From NCBI RefSeq assembly GCF_018274385.1, contig NZ_JAAFYZ010000051.1, forward strand, positions 1-55,140: DNA of 55,140 nt. Reading direction: 5' to 3'. The stretch is from Catenulispora pinistramenti (lineage in GTDB: Bacteria; Actinomycetota; Actinomycetes; Streptomycetales; Catenulisporaceae). The notes below the pieces were generated by a model. The model saw only the letters and a list, made by a program, of their open reading frames with translations, did no database searches and was not told where the DNA came from. Both the position numbers and the translations under genes were made by a program. Positions 8,205-18,000 of the stretch are shown here, piece by piece (the stretch's first letter is position 1; the number at the start of each line of letters is the position of its first letter).

Positions 8205-8666
8205 TCAGAAGGCGGACGTGAACCGGCCGTCACCGCGTTTGCGCAGCCAGCCGCGATCGGCGAGCTTGGTCATCTTCCCGCGCAGCGGCTCCAACTTGCC
8301 GCGCACCTGAACCGGCAGACCGAGCTTGGCGCCGACCTCCTTGACCTTCACCGGCCCGACGGCATCGCGCACGATAGCCAAGATCCGCTGGTAGTCCGGC
8401 GGCAGCGCCTCGGCGTCGAGGCCGCCGACACGGGCCGGGATCAGCAGCACCGACCGGCCGCCCACCTGCGCCTCCGGCGGCGCGGGCGCCAGCGACAAGT
8501 ACTCACCGAAACCCTTCTCGCTGATCCGCTGCACGACGCGCTCAGCCACCACAAGTTCGTCACCCTCGACGCGCACGTCGGCCAGCCGCTTGGCCAGCTC
8601 CTCTTCCAGGAGATCCAGCTCGGCACGCCGAGCGGCGATCCGGCCCAGCATCACGGAATCTGTCAT
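8205..8666 (-). CDS. coiled-coil plus winged-helix-like protein, transposon passenger
   Basis: ATG 8666 opens a 153-residue protein. Residues 8-50 are a charged heptad-like coiled coil (ARRAELDLLEEELAKRL), followed by a strand (VGGRSVLLIPAR) and a C-terminal winged-helix-like domain (DYQRILAIVRDAVGPVKVKEV, then KLEPLRGKMTKLADRGWL). Proteins of this appearance occur in many copies in Streptomyces genomes, usually annotated hypothetical, and I believe often next to transposases, but I cannot confirm the linkage here. It is intact while the neighbouring transposase is broken. Its likely role is binding DNA, perhaps the element ends or its promoter, which is inference. The frame is also open 150 bases upstream, but that part is low-complexity. 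Confidence 0.65.
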   Translation of the reverse strand: MTDSVMLGRIAARRAELDLLEEELAKRLADVRVEGDELVVAERVVQRISEKGFGEYLSLAPAPPEAQVGGRSVLLIPARVGGLDAEALPPDYQRILAIVRDAVGPVKVKEVGAKLGLPVQVRGKLEPLRGKMTKLADRGWLRKRGDGRFTSAF

Positions 8667-8710
8667 AACGACCGAGCGTAGAAACAGCACCACGCCCCGC
8701 GACCCCGAAA

Positions 8711-8750
8711 CGGCGGAACGGCGGAACGGCGGAACGGCGGAACGGCGGAA
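8711..8750. repeat. five tandem copies of an 8-bp unit
   Basis: CGGCGGAA is repeated five times without interruption, just upstream of the start of the winged-helix-like gene and inside the right end region of the transposon-like unit. Eight is not a multiple of three, so copy-number change would shift any frame across it. It may alter promoter spacing for the gene at 8666. Confidence 0.9.
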
Positions 8751-8849
8751 CGATCGAGACCACGGACAGCCGCCCACGACCAGCACGAGCACCCACAAAC
8801 CACGCCATGCCAGCACTCTGAACAGCCACTTCAGGATGGTGGATCTTCA

Positions 8850-10013
8850 GTGGAGGAGTACCTGACCGAGTGGCTGGCGGCGAAGAGCAGAATTCTGCGT
8901 CCGACAACGCACCGCGGCTATACCCAGCAGGTACAGCAGTACCTGATCCCGTACCTTGGCCACTACCGACTGGAGCGGCTCGGTGCCGTCCACGTTCGCC
9001 GTGCTTTTGAAAAGATCGCACAGGAGGCCGAGGACATCGCGGAGGCCAATGCTGCCCGACACGCAGTCCTTGCCGCCTCGAAGAAGGCGTGGCGGGACCA
9101 CAACCCCGGTGCCGCTCGCGCTGCGCGGGAACTACTCGCCACCATGCCACCATTCCGGCGTCCGGCGAGCGCGGCTACTATCCAGCGCATCCGTGCGGCG
9201 CTGCGATCGGCGTTGACCGACGCGGTCAACGAGCAACTGATCACCATGAACGTTGCCAGCCTGGTGAAGCTGCCATCCGGCAAGCCGCCGAGACCCAAAG
9301 TCTGGACCGACGCCCGCGTCGAGGTGTGGCGCACGTCCGGCGTTACGCCGTATCCGGTGATGGTCTGGACCGCAGAGCAGACCGCTGCATTCCTGGAGCG
9401 CGCCTCCCGCCACCGACTCTTCGCGCTCTTCCTGCTGGCAGCACACTGCGGACTGCGCCGCGGCGAGGTGTGCGGGCTGCGCTGGCAGGACGTCGACTTC
9501 AAGGCCCGCAGCATCGAGATCAACCAACAAATCGTGCAGGTCGGCTATCACCCGACGATCGGCGCCACCAAGACCGAGGCAGGCGCGCGTGCCCTGATGC
9601 TCGCCAAGCCGGTTGTCGTCGCCGTAACCGAACATCGCGCTGCTCAACGCCGTGAAGCCGGCAAGTTCGGCGATGCCTGGCTGGACACTGGCCTGGTGTT
9701 CACCAACCGTGACGGTACGCCGCTGCAGCCGGGGCGGATCACCGACCTGTTCGCACGACTGGCTCGCGAAGCGGGCCTTCCCCCGATCCGCTTGCACGAT
9801 CTGAGACACGGAACGGCAACCCACGCGCTGAGCGCTGGCGTCGCGATCAAGGTTGTCTCAGAGATGCTAGGCCACTCCACCACCGCGATCACCGCTGACC
9901 TGTACACATCGGTTGTCGACGAGGCCAAGAGGCACGCTGCGAACGCCATCGCTGCGCAACTCGAGCGCAAGATGGATGGGTCGGGGCAGCCGTCGCGGAT
10001 GCGTGCGGCCTGA
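8850..10013 (+). CDS. tyrosine site-specific recombinase, probably N-terminally truncated
   Basis: The 387-residue protein has a core-binding domain from residue 1 and a catalytic domain with R203 (GLRRGEV), H316-x2-R319 (HDLRHG), a LGHS motif and nucleophile Y352 (DLYTSV), the full set for phage-type integrases. Members of this actinobacterial group usually carry about 60 more residues, an AP2-like arm-binding domain, before the first helix seen here. The frame is open upstream of GTG 8850 and runs into the end of the transposon-like unit, so the original N-terminus was probably removed by that insertion. Arm-site binding, and so activity, may be lost. No tRNA or attachment site is visible nearby, although such enzymes often sit beside one. 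Confidence 0.85.
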   Translation: MEEYLTEWLAAKSRILRPTTHRGYTQQVQQYLIPYLGHYRLERLGAVHVRRAFEKIAQEAEDIAEANAARHAVLAASKKAWRDHNPGAARAARELLATMPPFRRPASAATIQRIRAALRSALTDAVNEQLITMNVASLVKLPSGKPPRPKVWTDARVEVWRTSGVTPYPVMVWTAEQTAAFLERASRHRLFALFLLAAHCGLRRGEVCGLRWQDVDFKARSIEINQQIVQVGYHPTIGATKTEAGARALMLAKPVVVAVTEHRAAQRREAGKFGDAWLDTGLVFTNRDGTPLQPGRITDLFARLAREAGLPPIRLHDLRHGTATHALSAGVAIKVVSEMLGHSTTAITADLYTSVVDEAKRHAANAIAAQLERKMDGSGQPSRMRAA

Positions 10014-10436
10014 CGCTCCTCTTCGGTAGACTCCGCGGACTCTGCCGCCACGACACGCGGCGACAGATGTTCGTGGGCTGCGTACTTCCATTCGGCGATT
10101 GGCTGAGGGACGAAGTGGAAGCAGACACTCAGATCTGGGTCTTCAGCCCTGGCCGGTGGACCGCCGCAGGGCACTTCGGCGCCGGATCTGAGATGTCGTA
10201 GACCCAATACGCGGATCTTGTCCGACCTGCTGCGCCCAACGCCTATGGCGCATGCATTCGAATGCTAAGTGAAGGCACTCCACCTCGGTGAAGGGCTTCC
10301 TTTGGACCACCTCCGCCTGCGCGCAGAGAATGCGCCGTGCCCCCACGAGGTGCAGGTGGCCGGTCTCAGCACCTCTGGCTACCGGAGAGAACGTCGGCAG
10401 CTATCAGCACGTAGTTACAGCCGGCGCACCGCCTCC
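10014..10436. other. non-coding stretch left of the CRISPR array with two repeat-like relics
   Basis: No convincing gene is present. Two segments, near 10307-10336 (CCACCTCCGC then GCGCAGAGAAT) and near 10370-10392 (CACCTCTGGC then GGAGAGAAC), resemble the reverse-oriented CRISPR repeat with several changes. They may be decayed repeats of the array's far end. Confidence 0.4.
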
Positions 10437-11139
10437 TGATGAACCTCCACTTGCACGGAGAGCACTCGACCGAAGTTCCGCCGCGGCGAGGATGGGGCGA
10501 ACCACCTCCGCTCGCGCAGAGAGTCCACGAGCGGCGCGGTGCGGATGGGTCCGGTGACCGATCCACCTCCGCTCGCGCAGAGAGTCCATCCCGATAGGAG
10601 AGATCATGAGCACCGACATCGATCCACCTCCGCTCGCGCAGAGAGTCCAAAGGGACACATACAAACACGTCGAAGCTCAACGATCCACCTCCGCTCGAGC
10701 GGAGGTGGATCGCTGCACGCCGAGAACCTGCTCCCGGATGAGATGGACTCTCTGCGCGAGCGGAGGTGGATCGCACACCACCGAGGCCTGACCGTGGCGC
10801 GGGAGGGACTCTCTGCGCGAGCGGAGGTGGATCGGACGAGTTCGCCGAAATCGCTGCGGAGGTTCTGGACTCTCTGCGCGAGCGGAGGTGGATCGGTGTC
10901 CAATGACGACAGCGACCGCGCCTGATCGGACTCTCTGCGCGAGCGGAGGTGGATCGCCCACGGTGCCGGCCCCGAATCGGGCCGGGTGGGACTCTCTGCG
11001 CGAGCGGAGGTGGATCGGTAATACGGTGGGAACCTCCGGGGTCGCCCCCGGACTCTCTGCGCGAGCGGAGGTGGATCGCAGGATCACGAGACCGGCGGGA
11101 ACCTGGACACGGACTCTCTGCGCGAGCGGAGGTGGATCG
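10437..11139. CRISPR. orphan CRISPR array, 12 repeat units and 11 spacers, with internal inversion
   Basis: Repeats are 29 nt (forward form begins GGACTCTCTGCGCG and ends GAGCGGAGGTGGATCG) and every spacer is exactly 32 nt, the geometry and repeat style of type I-E systems. Starts in reverse orientation are 10437 (degenerate), 10498, 10559 and 10620. The unit at 10681-10712 is a 32-bp perfect palindrome made of two half repeats. Forward-oriented repeats start at 10745, 10806, 10867, 10928, 10989, 11050 and 11111. In the I-E sense both halves read outward from the palindrome, so the usual leader would have to be at the centre, but there is none. The degenerate unit at 10437 fits a trailer end. 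No cas gene lies in the window, so it can act only with Cas proteins encoded elsewhere. Confidence 0.97.
10681..10712. repeat. perfect 32-bp palindrome at the CRISPR inversion point
   Basis: Sixteen bases, CGATCCACCTCCGCTC, are followed immediately by their reverse complement. The left half is the start of a reverse-oriented repeat and the right half the end of a forward-oriented repeat, so the central bases of each repeat are missing. It replaces the leader-proximal end of both half-arrays. Confidence 0.97.
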
Positions 11140-12321
<1,182 letters not shown>

Positions 12322-12556
12322 CACGCATGTCGCTGTCTGCGATGCGACGTTGCTGGAACAGTGGTCGAGCCTCGCCAGTTGGGTCGCCGATCAGTGGTCT
12401 GATCTGCTCACCCGGCAGCAGATCGCCGTAGGCGCGGCGGACTGGCGGGAGCGGGGACGCACTGACTCCAAGCTGTGGCACGGTTCTCAGATGTGGAAGC
12501 CACCATTGATGGTTGCTGTTGGACTAGTAGGCGCTGAATGGGGCGGCTGTAGGTGA
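12322..12556 (+). pseudogene. gene fragment at the right edge of IS copy A
   Basis: A frame continuous with the IS end encodes about 77 residues (for example ATLLEQWSSLASWVADQWSDL) and stops at 12556. It has normal coding composition, no start of its own, and starts exactly at the IS edge, so it looks like the 3' end of a gene whose beginning was lost. I do not recognise the family and cannot link it to CRISPR genes. Confidence 0.45.
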
Positions 12557-12605
12557 GAGATGGGCTTCATCGGTGGCGTCGCCGATGGCACTGGCCGTGC
12601 TAGTC

Positions 12606-13337
12606 TCACGTGTGGGTGCACGGCGCGACCAATAGCGGCTCTGCGATGGGCTCGCGGCCCGCACTAAGGGCCGCCTCGGGTCCGGCGAAGGGTGCCATGA
12701 CGGAGTAGACGAGTGTAGGTCTCAGGTTTGGCAGCTCGGCGGTCCGTCCGGAGGCTATGAAACGGAACAACGTTGCGTGAACGCCACCGATTACGCTCTG
12801 GATCAGCTCGCGGCGATCGACGCCTGGCGGCGTGGGCGGGGCAGGCTGAAAGAACGGCAAGAACCTAGCCAGCTGCTCGGCGCGTGCCTGCCGGCCAACG
12901 GGGCCCATTGCTTCGATCTCGACCACCGCGGCAGTGGCGAACGCCGGGACCGAGGCTAGGAGGCTCAGCAGGACTTGTAGGGATGAGCAGATGGCCTTCG
13001 CCCACGTCGCCTCTGCGGTGTAGGCCTGACGGACCAGCGTGAACATCACCCCATTGCCATGCCGACAGGCAGCCAGGAACGCTCCCTCCTTGCTTTCGAA
13101 GTGCTCGTAGAAAGTTGGCCTGGTCACACCCGAGGCCCGACAGATGCTACTGACCGAGGCGTTCGCGTACCCGTTCTCTGCGACCATACGGACGAGCCCG
13201 TCGTAGACACGTTCGCGCTGGGCGGCAGCGACCTGTTCGCGTGGCAGCCGGCTAGGGCCACGCTTTATGGCCCGCTTTGGGTCGCGGGCGTCTCGCGCAC
13301 CTGGGAGTGGGGGCAGTATCGTCGGCACGGCCATCAT
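12606..13337 (-). CDS. TetR-family transcriptional regulator
   Basis: The protein is about 243 residues. The N-terminal HTH is clear at residues about 45-90 (MVAENGYANASVSSICRASG then VTRPTFYEHFESKEGAF), the TetR DNA-binding signature. The C-terminal half is helical and variable, as expected for the ligand-binding and dimer domain. GGAGGG sits just upstream; the second ATG (13334) has the better spacing. A proline and basic extension of about 35 residues precedes the HTH. The gene is alone on its strand between the IS flank and the protease gene, so no target can be proposed with support. Confidence 0.9.
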   Translation of the reverse strand: MMAVPTILPPLPGARDARDPKRAIKRGPSRLPREQVAAAQRERVYDGLVRMVAENGYANASVSSICRASGVTRPTFYEHFESKEGAFLAACRHGNGVMFTLVRQAYTAEATWAKAICSSLQVLLSLLASVPAFATAAVVEIEAMGPVGRQARAEQLARFLPFFQPAPPTPPGVDRRELIQSVIGGVHATLFRFIASGRTAELPNLRPTLVYSVMAPFAGPEAALSAGREPIAEPLLVAPCTHT

Positions 13338-13648
13338 GATCCCTCCGGGATTGGATCTGGAAACTTACCAGACTCATCACACTAGGGATCTTTGTTGCTG
13401 GCGGGGCTACTGGCTCGTTGGTCCATTAGCGGCGGCGAGGTCGCCTGCTACGGTGGTCGAGGTGCCTGACGCGCTGGGGGATAGCTCCAAGGGGGTGGGT
13501 TCCTGGCTGCATCGAACGAGTGCCGGGTGGAGCCGGATTAGCTACGTCTGCAAATGCGACCACTTACTGGCGTGCGAATCTGTCGTGGTGCGCCAGCCCC
13601 GCTTGGCCACGGTTTGGTTGAGCGAATTTCGGGTTGCTCCGAAAATCG
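13338..13648. other. intergenic stretch, no gene recognised
   Basis: No frame with a start, SD and recognisable protein is present. The left part is the upstream region of the TetR gene and the right part lies downstream of the protease gene. No strong hairpin was noticed. Confidence 0.5.
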
Positions 13649-14902
13649 TCATACCGATCCGCGTCGTTGCTTCCGCCGCTGTTGCTTGCGCTGTCGCAGG
13701 AGGATTTGGCGAAGCTCCTCTTCGCGTCTCTGTTTCTGCTTGTGCGACCACCGTCGATACGCCCACAAGCCGCCAAAAAGAGCCACGACCACCGCCAGCA
13801 CCATGCCGCTGATGACGGCAATCACGCTGTTTCGACTCGAACTTGTGGAGCCCGCGGTCCGACTCTTCGCCGTGGCAGCGTTCGGTTCGGGTGTGGGTGC
13901 GGGACGAGACAAGAGCGGGTTCGTCGTTGCAGTGGGCTCGGGTGCGGTGAGGGCTTTGGCCGGGTCAACGATGCCGCGGCCTGATGCTGCCGTCTGGTTG
14001 GTGGTACTACTGGGCGCGGTGGCTGTTGCGATCAGCCGGGTGATGATTTGAGCGGCGGACTCGTGGGGGTAGCGGGAACGCAGGAGCGCCGCCGTCGCCG
14101 CTACGAACGGTGCGGAGTAGCTCGTGCCACTGGCCGTGAAGGCGCCGCCGGAGTCGCTCAGGCTGCAGATGCCCTCGGCCGGCGCAGCCAGCGTGATATA
14201 GGAGCCTGATTCGCTCAGCGGCCAGCGGCTATTCGCGCGTGTAGTCCCCGCGACGGCGACGACGCCCGGTAGCGCCGCCGGGTACATCACAGGGTTCGCT
14301 GCCGCGCCTTCGTTGCCGGCGGCGGCGACCACGACGACGTCGTGCGAGATCGCGTACGACACAGCATCGCTGACCTCGGGATTGCTGATGTCGGTGGTTA
14401 TCGAGATGTTGATGACACCGGCGCCGTGTCTCACAGCGAAGGCGATGCCTTCGGACAGGGCCAACGGCGTTATCGCGGTGCCATTGGTCGTGGCTACCCG
14501 CACCGGCAGGATCGAGGACTGCGCGGCGAGCCCGGCGATCGCAGCAGGTCCATTTGCACTGCCATCGGCGGGGCCACCGTTCCCGGCGATGATCGCGGCC
14601 ACCGAGGTGCCATGAGAGTCGCTTGACGTGTCGACTCGGCCGTCAGCGCTCTGCCCGGTCAGATCCTCGCCCGGCAGTATCCGGCCGTGCAGGTCCGGAT
14701 CACCGGCGTCAACACCGGTGTCGATGACGGCTACGGTGACTCCATCGCCCTGGCTCAGTGCCCAGGCTTTTTGAGCATCCAGGTGGCTGGAGTCCAGAGG
14801 CCACTGGCAGGCGGCCGGGGTCGGTCCTGGCGAAGATCCTGGCGCGAGCGCCGGTGAGATCATCAGGGTGCTTACTGTCAAGGCCGTACCGATCCGATTC
14901 AT
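13649..14902 (-). CDS. secreted, membrane-anchored subtilisin-like serine protease (S8)
   Basis: The 417-residue protein begins with a signal peptide (residues about 1-22). It contains the S8 catalytic triad D61 (VIDTGVD), H97 (SHGTSVA) and S261 (GTSYSAPF), with the oxyanion Asn in AAAGNEG. A proline-rich linker follows, then a membrane helix (residues about 352-378, SVIAVISGMVLAVVVALFGGLWAY) and a strongly basic tail (KQKQRREEELRQILLRQRKQ). This is the layout of mycosin-type proteases held on the outer face of the membrane. It is divergent from the giant RHS gene, with about 117 bases between the starts. A role in processing the RHS protein is a reasonable inference from position; I see no type VII secretion genes here. 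Confidence 0.93.
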   Translation of the reverse strand: MNRIGTALTVSTLMISPALAPGSSPGPTPAACQWPLDSSHLDAQKAWALSQGDGVTVAVIDTGVDAGDPDLHGRILPGEDLTGQSADGRVDTSSDSHGTSVAAIIAGNGGPADGSANGPAAIAGLAAQSSILPVRVATTNGTAITPLALSEGIAFAVRHGAGVINISITTDISNPEVSDAVSYAISHDVVVVAAAGNEGAAANPVMYPAALPGVVAVAGTTRANSRWPLSESGSYITLAAPAEGICSLSDSGGAFTASGTSYSAPFVAATAALLRSRYPHESAAQIITRLIATATAPSSTTNQTAASGRGIVDPAKALTAPEPTATTNPLLSRPAPTPEPNAATAKSRTAGSTSSSRNSVIAVISGMVLAVVVALFGGLWAYRRWSHKQKQRREEELRQILLRQRKQQRRKQRRGSV

Positions 14903-15019
14903 GCGCCGTCTGGCTCCCCGCGATCAGCATTGCCTGGAAAAAAGGTCTACCTAGTTAACCACGAGCTCTGATATAACTTCGCTGCCGGTGATCTATTAGA
15001 ACGCTCATACGGAGTTGCC
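14903..15019. promoter_or_regulatory. divergent promoter region of protease and RHS genes
   Basis: This AT-richer gap separates two divergent starts. An ACGGAGTT ribosome site lies about five bases before the RHS ATG, and TATAAC near 14971 is a possible -10 element for the RHS gene. No operator repeat is obvious. Confidence 0.45.
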
Positions 15020-18000
15020 ATGGCCCACCATGCACCGCAGCGCGTCAGCAAACGAGCGAATCGCACAGCCCGGATGGTCAGCCTGGTGACGGCGATCTCC
15101 CTGGCCTTCGGGGCGATGGTCCTGGAGACGGTCACGGCGATGCCAGCCATAGCCGGGCAGCAGATGCCCGACACTCCGTCGCAGCAGTTCGGGACGGCCG
15201 CTGACAAGCCGCATACGGTGCCTGCGTCGCAGACCTCTGCGAAGGGGGGCGCAGTCTCCGGCAATCAGCGTCCTGGCCAGGTCAAGGGTGCTGTCTCTCC
15301 GTATACTCAGCACCCACGCGTCGCCAAGGCGCCCGTCTCCTCCGGCTCCTCTGAGCACAAGGCGGGGCCGGCGACCGCCGTCAGCAAACCGGTGGCCGGC
15401 TTCAACCCCGCTACCAGCGTCGAGCAGCCGCAAATGGGCTCGGCCACGTCAGTGGTCTACAAGAACGCCGACGGCACGTACACCGCCCAAGTGCACACCC
15501 ACCCGATAAACGCTCGCCGGCCGGACGGCAGTTGGGCCCGAATCCCCACCGCGCCTGCTGGCTTCGCCAAGGGCAAGGTGACCAAGGGTGGCGAAACAGC
15601 GAACGCACAGGCGTCCGGTGATCCTGTTGGCACACCCGGGGCCACAGCCGCGACGTACGTCGAGTCTGGTGTCAACCAGAGCTTCATCGGCAACGGTGCC
15701 CTCTACGTCGGTCAGTACCAAGGCAACGACTACAACTCGTTCCTGCTGTTTGCCAACTTCGGTACGCAGTTCGCGAACGCCTACATCGTCGGCGCGACAC
15801 TGGAGCTCGACACTGAGTACTCGGGCACGGTGGCCGATCTGTGTTCGGCGCAGCCGGTGGATGTCGCGCCCGTGACCGACACTTGGAATCCGGCCACGCT
15901 CAGCACCTACCCCGGTCCGCCCTCGGGCCCGTCGATCGGGTCATCGTCGTTCGCAGCTGGTGTGAACTGCTCCAACGGCCGGCAGTGGGAGGGGATACCC
16001 CTTCAGACCTCCACGTTGATGAACTGGGCGCACGGCTGGGCTCCGAACTACGGCTTGGCGCTGACGGCTCCGTCGACCGCCGAAGCGGCTAAGGAGTTCT
16101 ACGCCAACGATCCGTATCTGGGCATCACCTACACCCCCAACGGGGAGGGGGCGTCCTATCAGGAGCTCACCTACGCGTCGCCGTGGAACAACAAGGCGGG
16201 CTGGGGCCAGGTCACGGTCCAGAATCAGGGTTCGGCGACCTGGACACCCAGCAATGGGTTCGATCTGTCCTACGAGATCTACACCGTGAACGGTTCCACC
16301 AAGACCCTGCTGACGTCGGCCTCCGCGACCCCGGTAGCTATGCCCCAGACAGTCGCCCCCGGTCAATCGGTGACGGTGACGGCTTCGATCCCGGCGCTGA
16401 CTCCGGCTCCGAATTATCAGATCTGCTGGGACATGGTCAACGGCTCCACCACGTTCTCCTCGCTAGGCGTCAACCAACCCTGCTACTCGCTGCCTGTTGT
16501 CAACAACCCGCCGATCATCGATTCCTTCGTTCCCGGCAACAACGCCAACGAGTTCGGCCTGACTCCGACGCTCGGCGTGGCGGCGCACGACCCCGACAAC
16601 TATCCCGGCACCGGCCTGCAGTACTCGTTCAACCTGTACTCGACCACCTCGACGACCCCCATCGCCACGGCGAACGCCCTGACCACCTCGACCTGGACTG
16701 TGCCGGCCGGCAAGCTGTCGTACGCCACGACCTACTACTGGACGGCCCAGGTCAATGACGGCGTCACACCTTCACTGTGGTCCGCTCCCGTGTACTTCAC
16801 CGTGGCTGCCGCCCAGCAGCCGCTGCTGACCTCTCATCTGGGCGCGGCGCCCCTCGATTCCACCATCAAGGGCGTCGACCCCGCCGTGGGCGACTATTCG
16901 ACGACTGTGACCGACGCGGATGAGTCCTCTCCAGGCCTCGGGCCGCAGGCGAAGATCGATCGGACCTACAACAGCCTTTCCCCGGAGACCGACGGAGCGT
17001 TCGGCGCGGGTTGGTCGTCGATCCTGGACATGCGGCTCACCGCGGACTCAGACGGATCTGGCAGCATCGTCGCCACTCTGGCCGACGGCCGGCAGGAACG
17101 GTTCGGCGCCAACGGCGACGGCACCTTCTCGCCGCCCTCCGGCGTCGCGGCCCAACTCACCGCCGCACTCCCTGGCCTCGGGTCCGGATACACCCTTGTC
17201 GACCAGTCCGGAACCCGTTATGTGTTCAACGGACCCTCGACGGATCCGGTGACCGGTGAGGCCAGCTACTTCCTGGTTCGAGCCTGGGACCCCAACGGCC
17301 ACGGCTTTGACCTGGAGTACGCAAACACCACGTTGACCCTGCCGTCCGGTCAAGCGGTGACGTACGGCCTGCCCAGCATCATGCTTCGCGAGCTCGGCGG
17401 CCAGAATGGAACCAACGGCGACACCATCGGGGCCGCGGTCTCGGGCGATCTCGGCGGGCTCGTGTTCACCTGGGGACTGGCCCAGGTGCCTTCCAGCACG
17501 GGAGCGATGGTAACGGTCCCGCACGTTGTCGGAGTGGCCATCAACGGGGCGCCGTTCAGCATCGGCAATCTCACCGACCCATGGACGTATTCCTATGGCG
17601 CCGGGAACACCTTGACATCCGTGTGCCCCCCTGCATCGGACACCACGACATCCACTTCCTGCACGGCCTACAGCTACACCTCTGGCGCGGCCTCCGGTTC
17701 GCACTTCGCCTCCATGGTCCTGGACTCCAACCCCACCGCCTACTGGCGACTGGACGATCCCGCCGGCGTGACGGCGGCGGCGGACAGCGTCGCGGTCAAC
17801 GAGGGCTCGATGAACGCGGTCCCGTCGAACGTGACGTTCGGCGGATCCGGCGGCCTGGCGGGATCGCCGGCCACCTCGGCTTCCTTCAACGGGACGTCTT
17901 CGTATCTGACGCTGCCCTCGAACCTGATCGGCGCGAGCGCCAACCTGAGCGTGGGCCTATGGTTCAATACCACCCAGGCTGGCGGCACCTTGTTCTCCTA

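Larger units (their letters stand above)
7041..8839. mobile_element. 1.8-kb transposon-like unit with long imperfect inverted ends
   Basis: The first about 95 bases (from CCATCCTGAA at 7041) and the reverse complement of the last about 95 bases (from 8839) are clearly alike. They share CCATCCTGAA at the tip, GTGCTGGTCGT and GCGGCTGTC further in, and similar bases between, roughly 70 percent or more by eye. Inside are a broken DDE transposase and an intact winged-helix-like gene, both on the minus strand. No target duplication is obvious. The right end lies inside an open frame that continues into the recombinase at 8850, so this element probably interrupted that gene. It could instead be two related IS ends that captured the middle; a search for identical units elsewhere would separate these. 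Confidence 0.6.

Noticed and set aside
9644-10207. A minus-strand frame overlapping the recombinase end
   Set aside because: Its first part looks protein-like, but most of it is antisense to the catalytic domain of the recombinase and there is no supported start.
8850-11139. A tRNA or attachment site next to the recombinase
   Set aside because: I looked for a cloverleaf-like sequence and flanking repeats and saw none.
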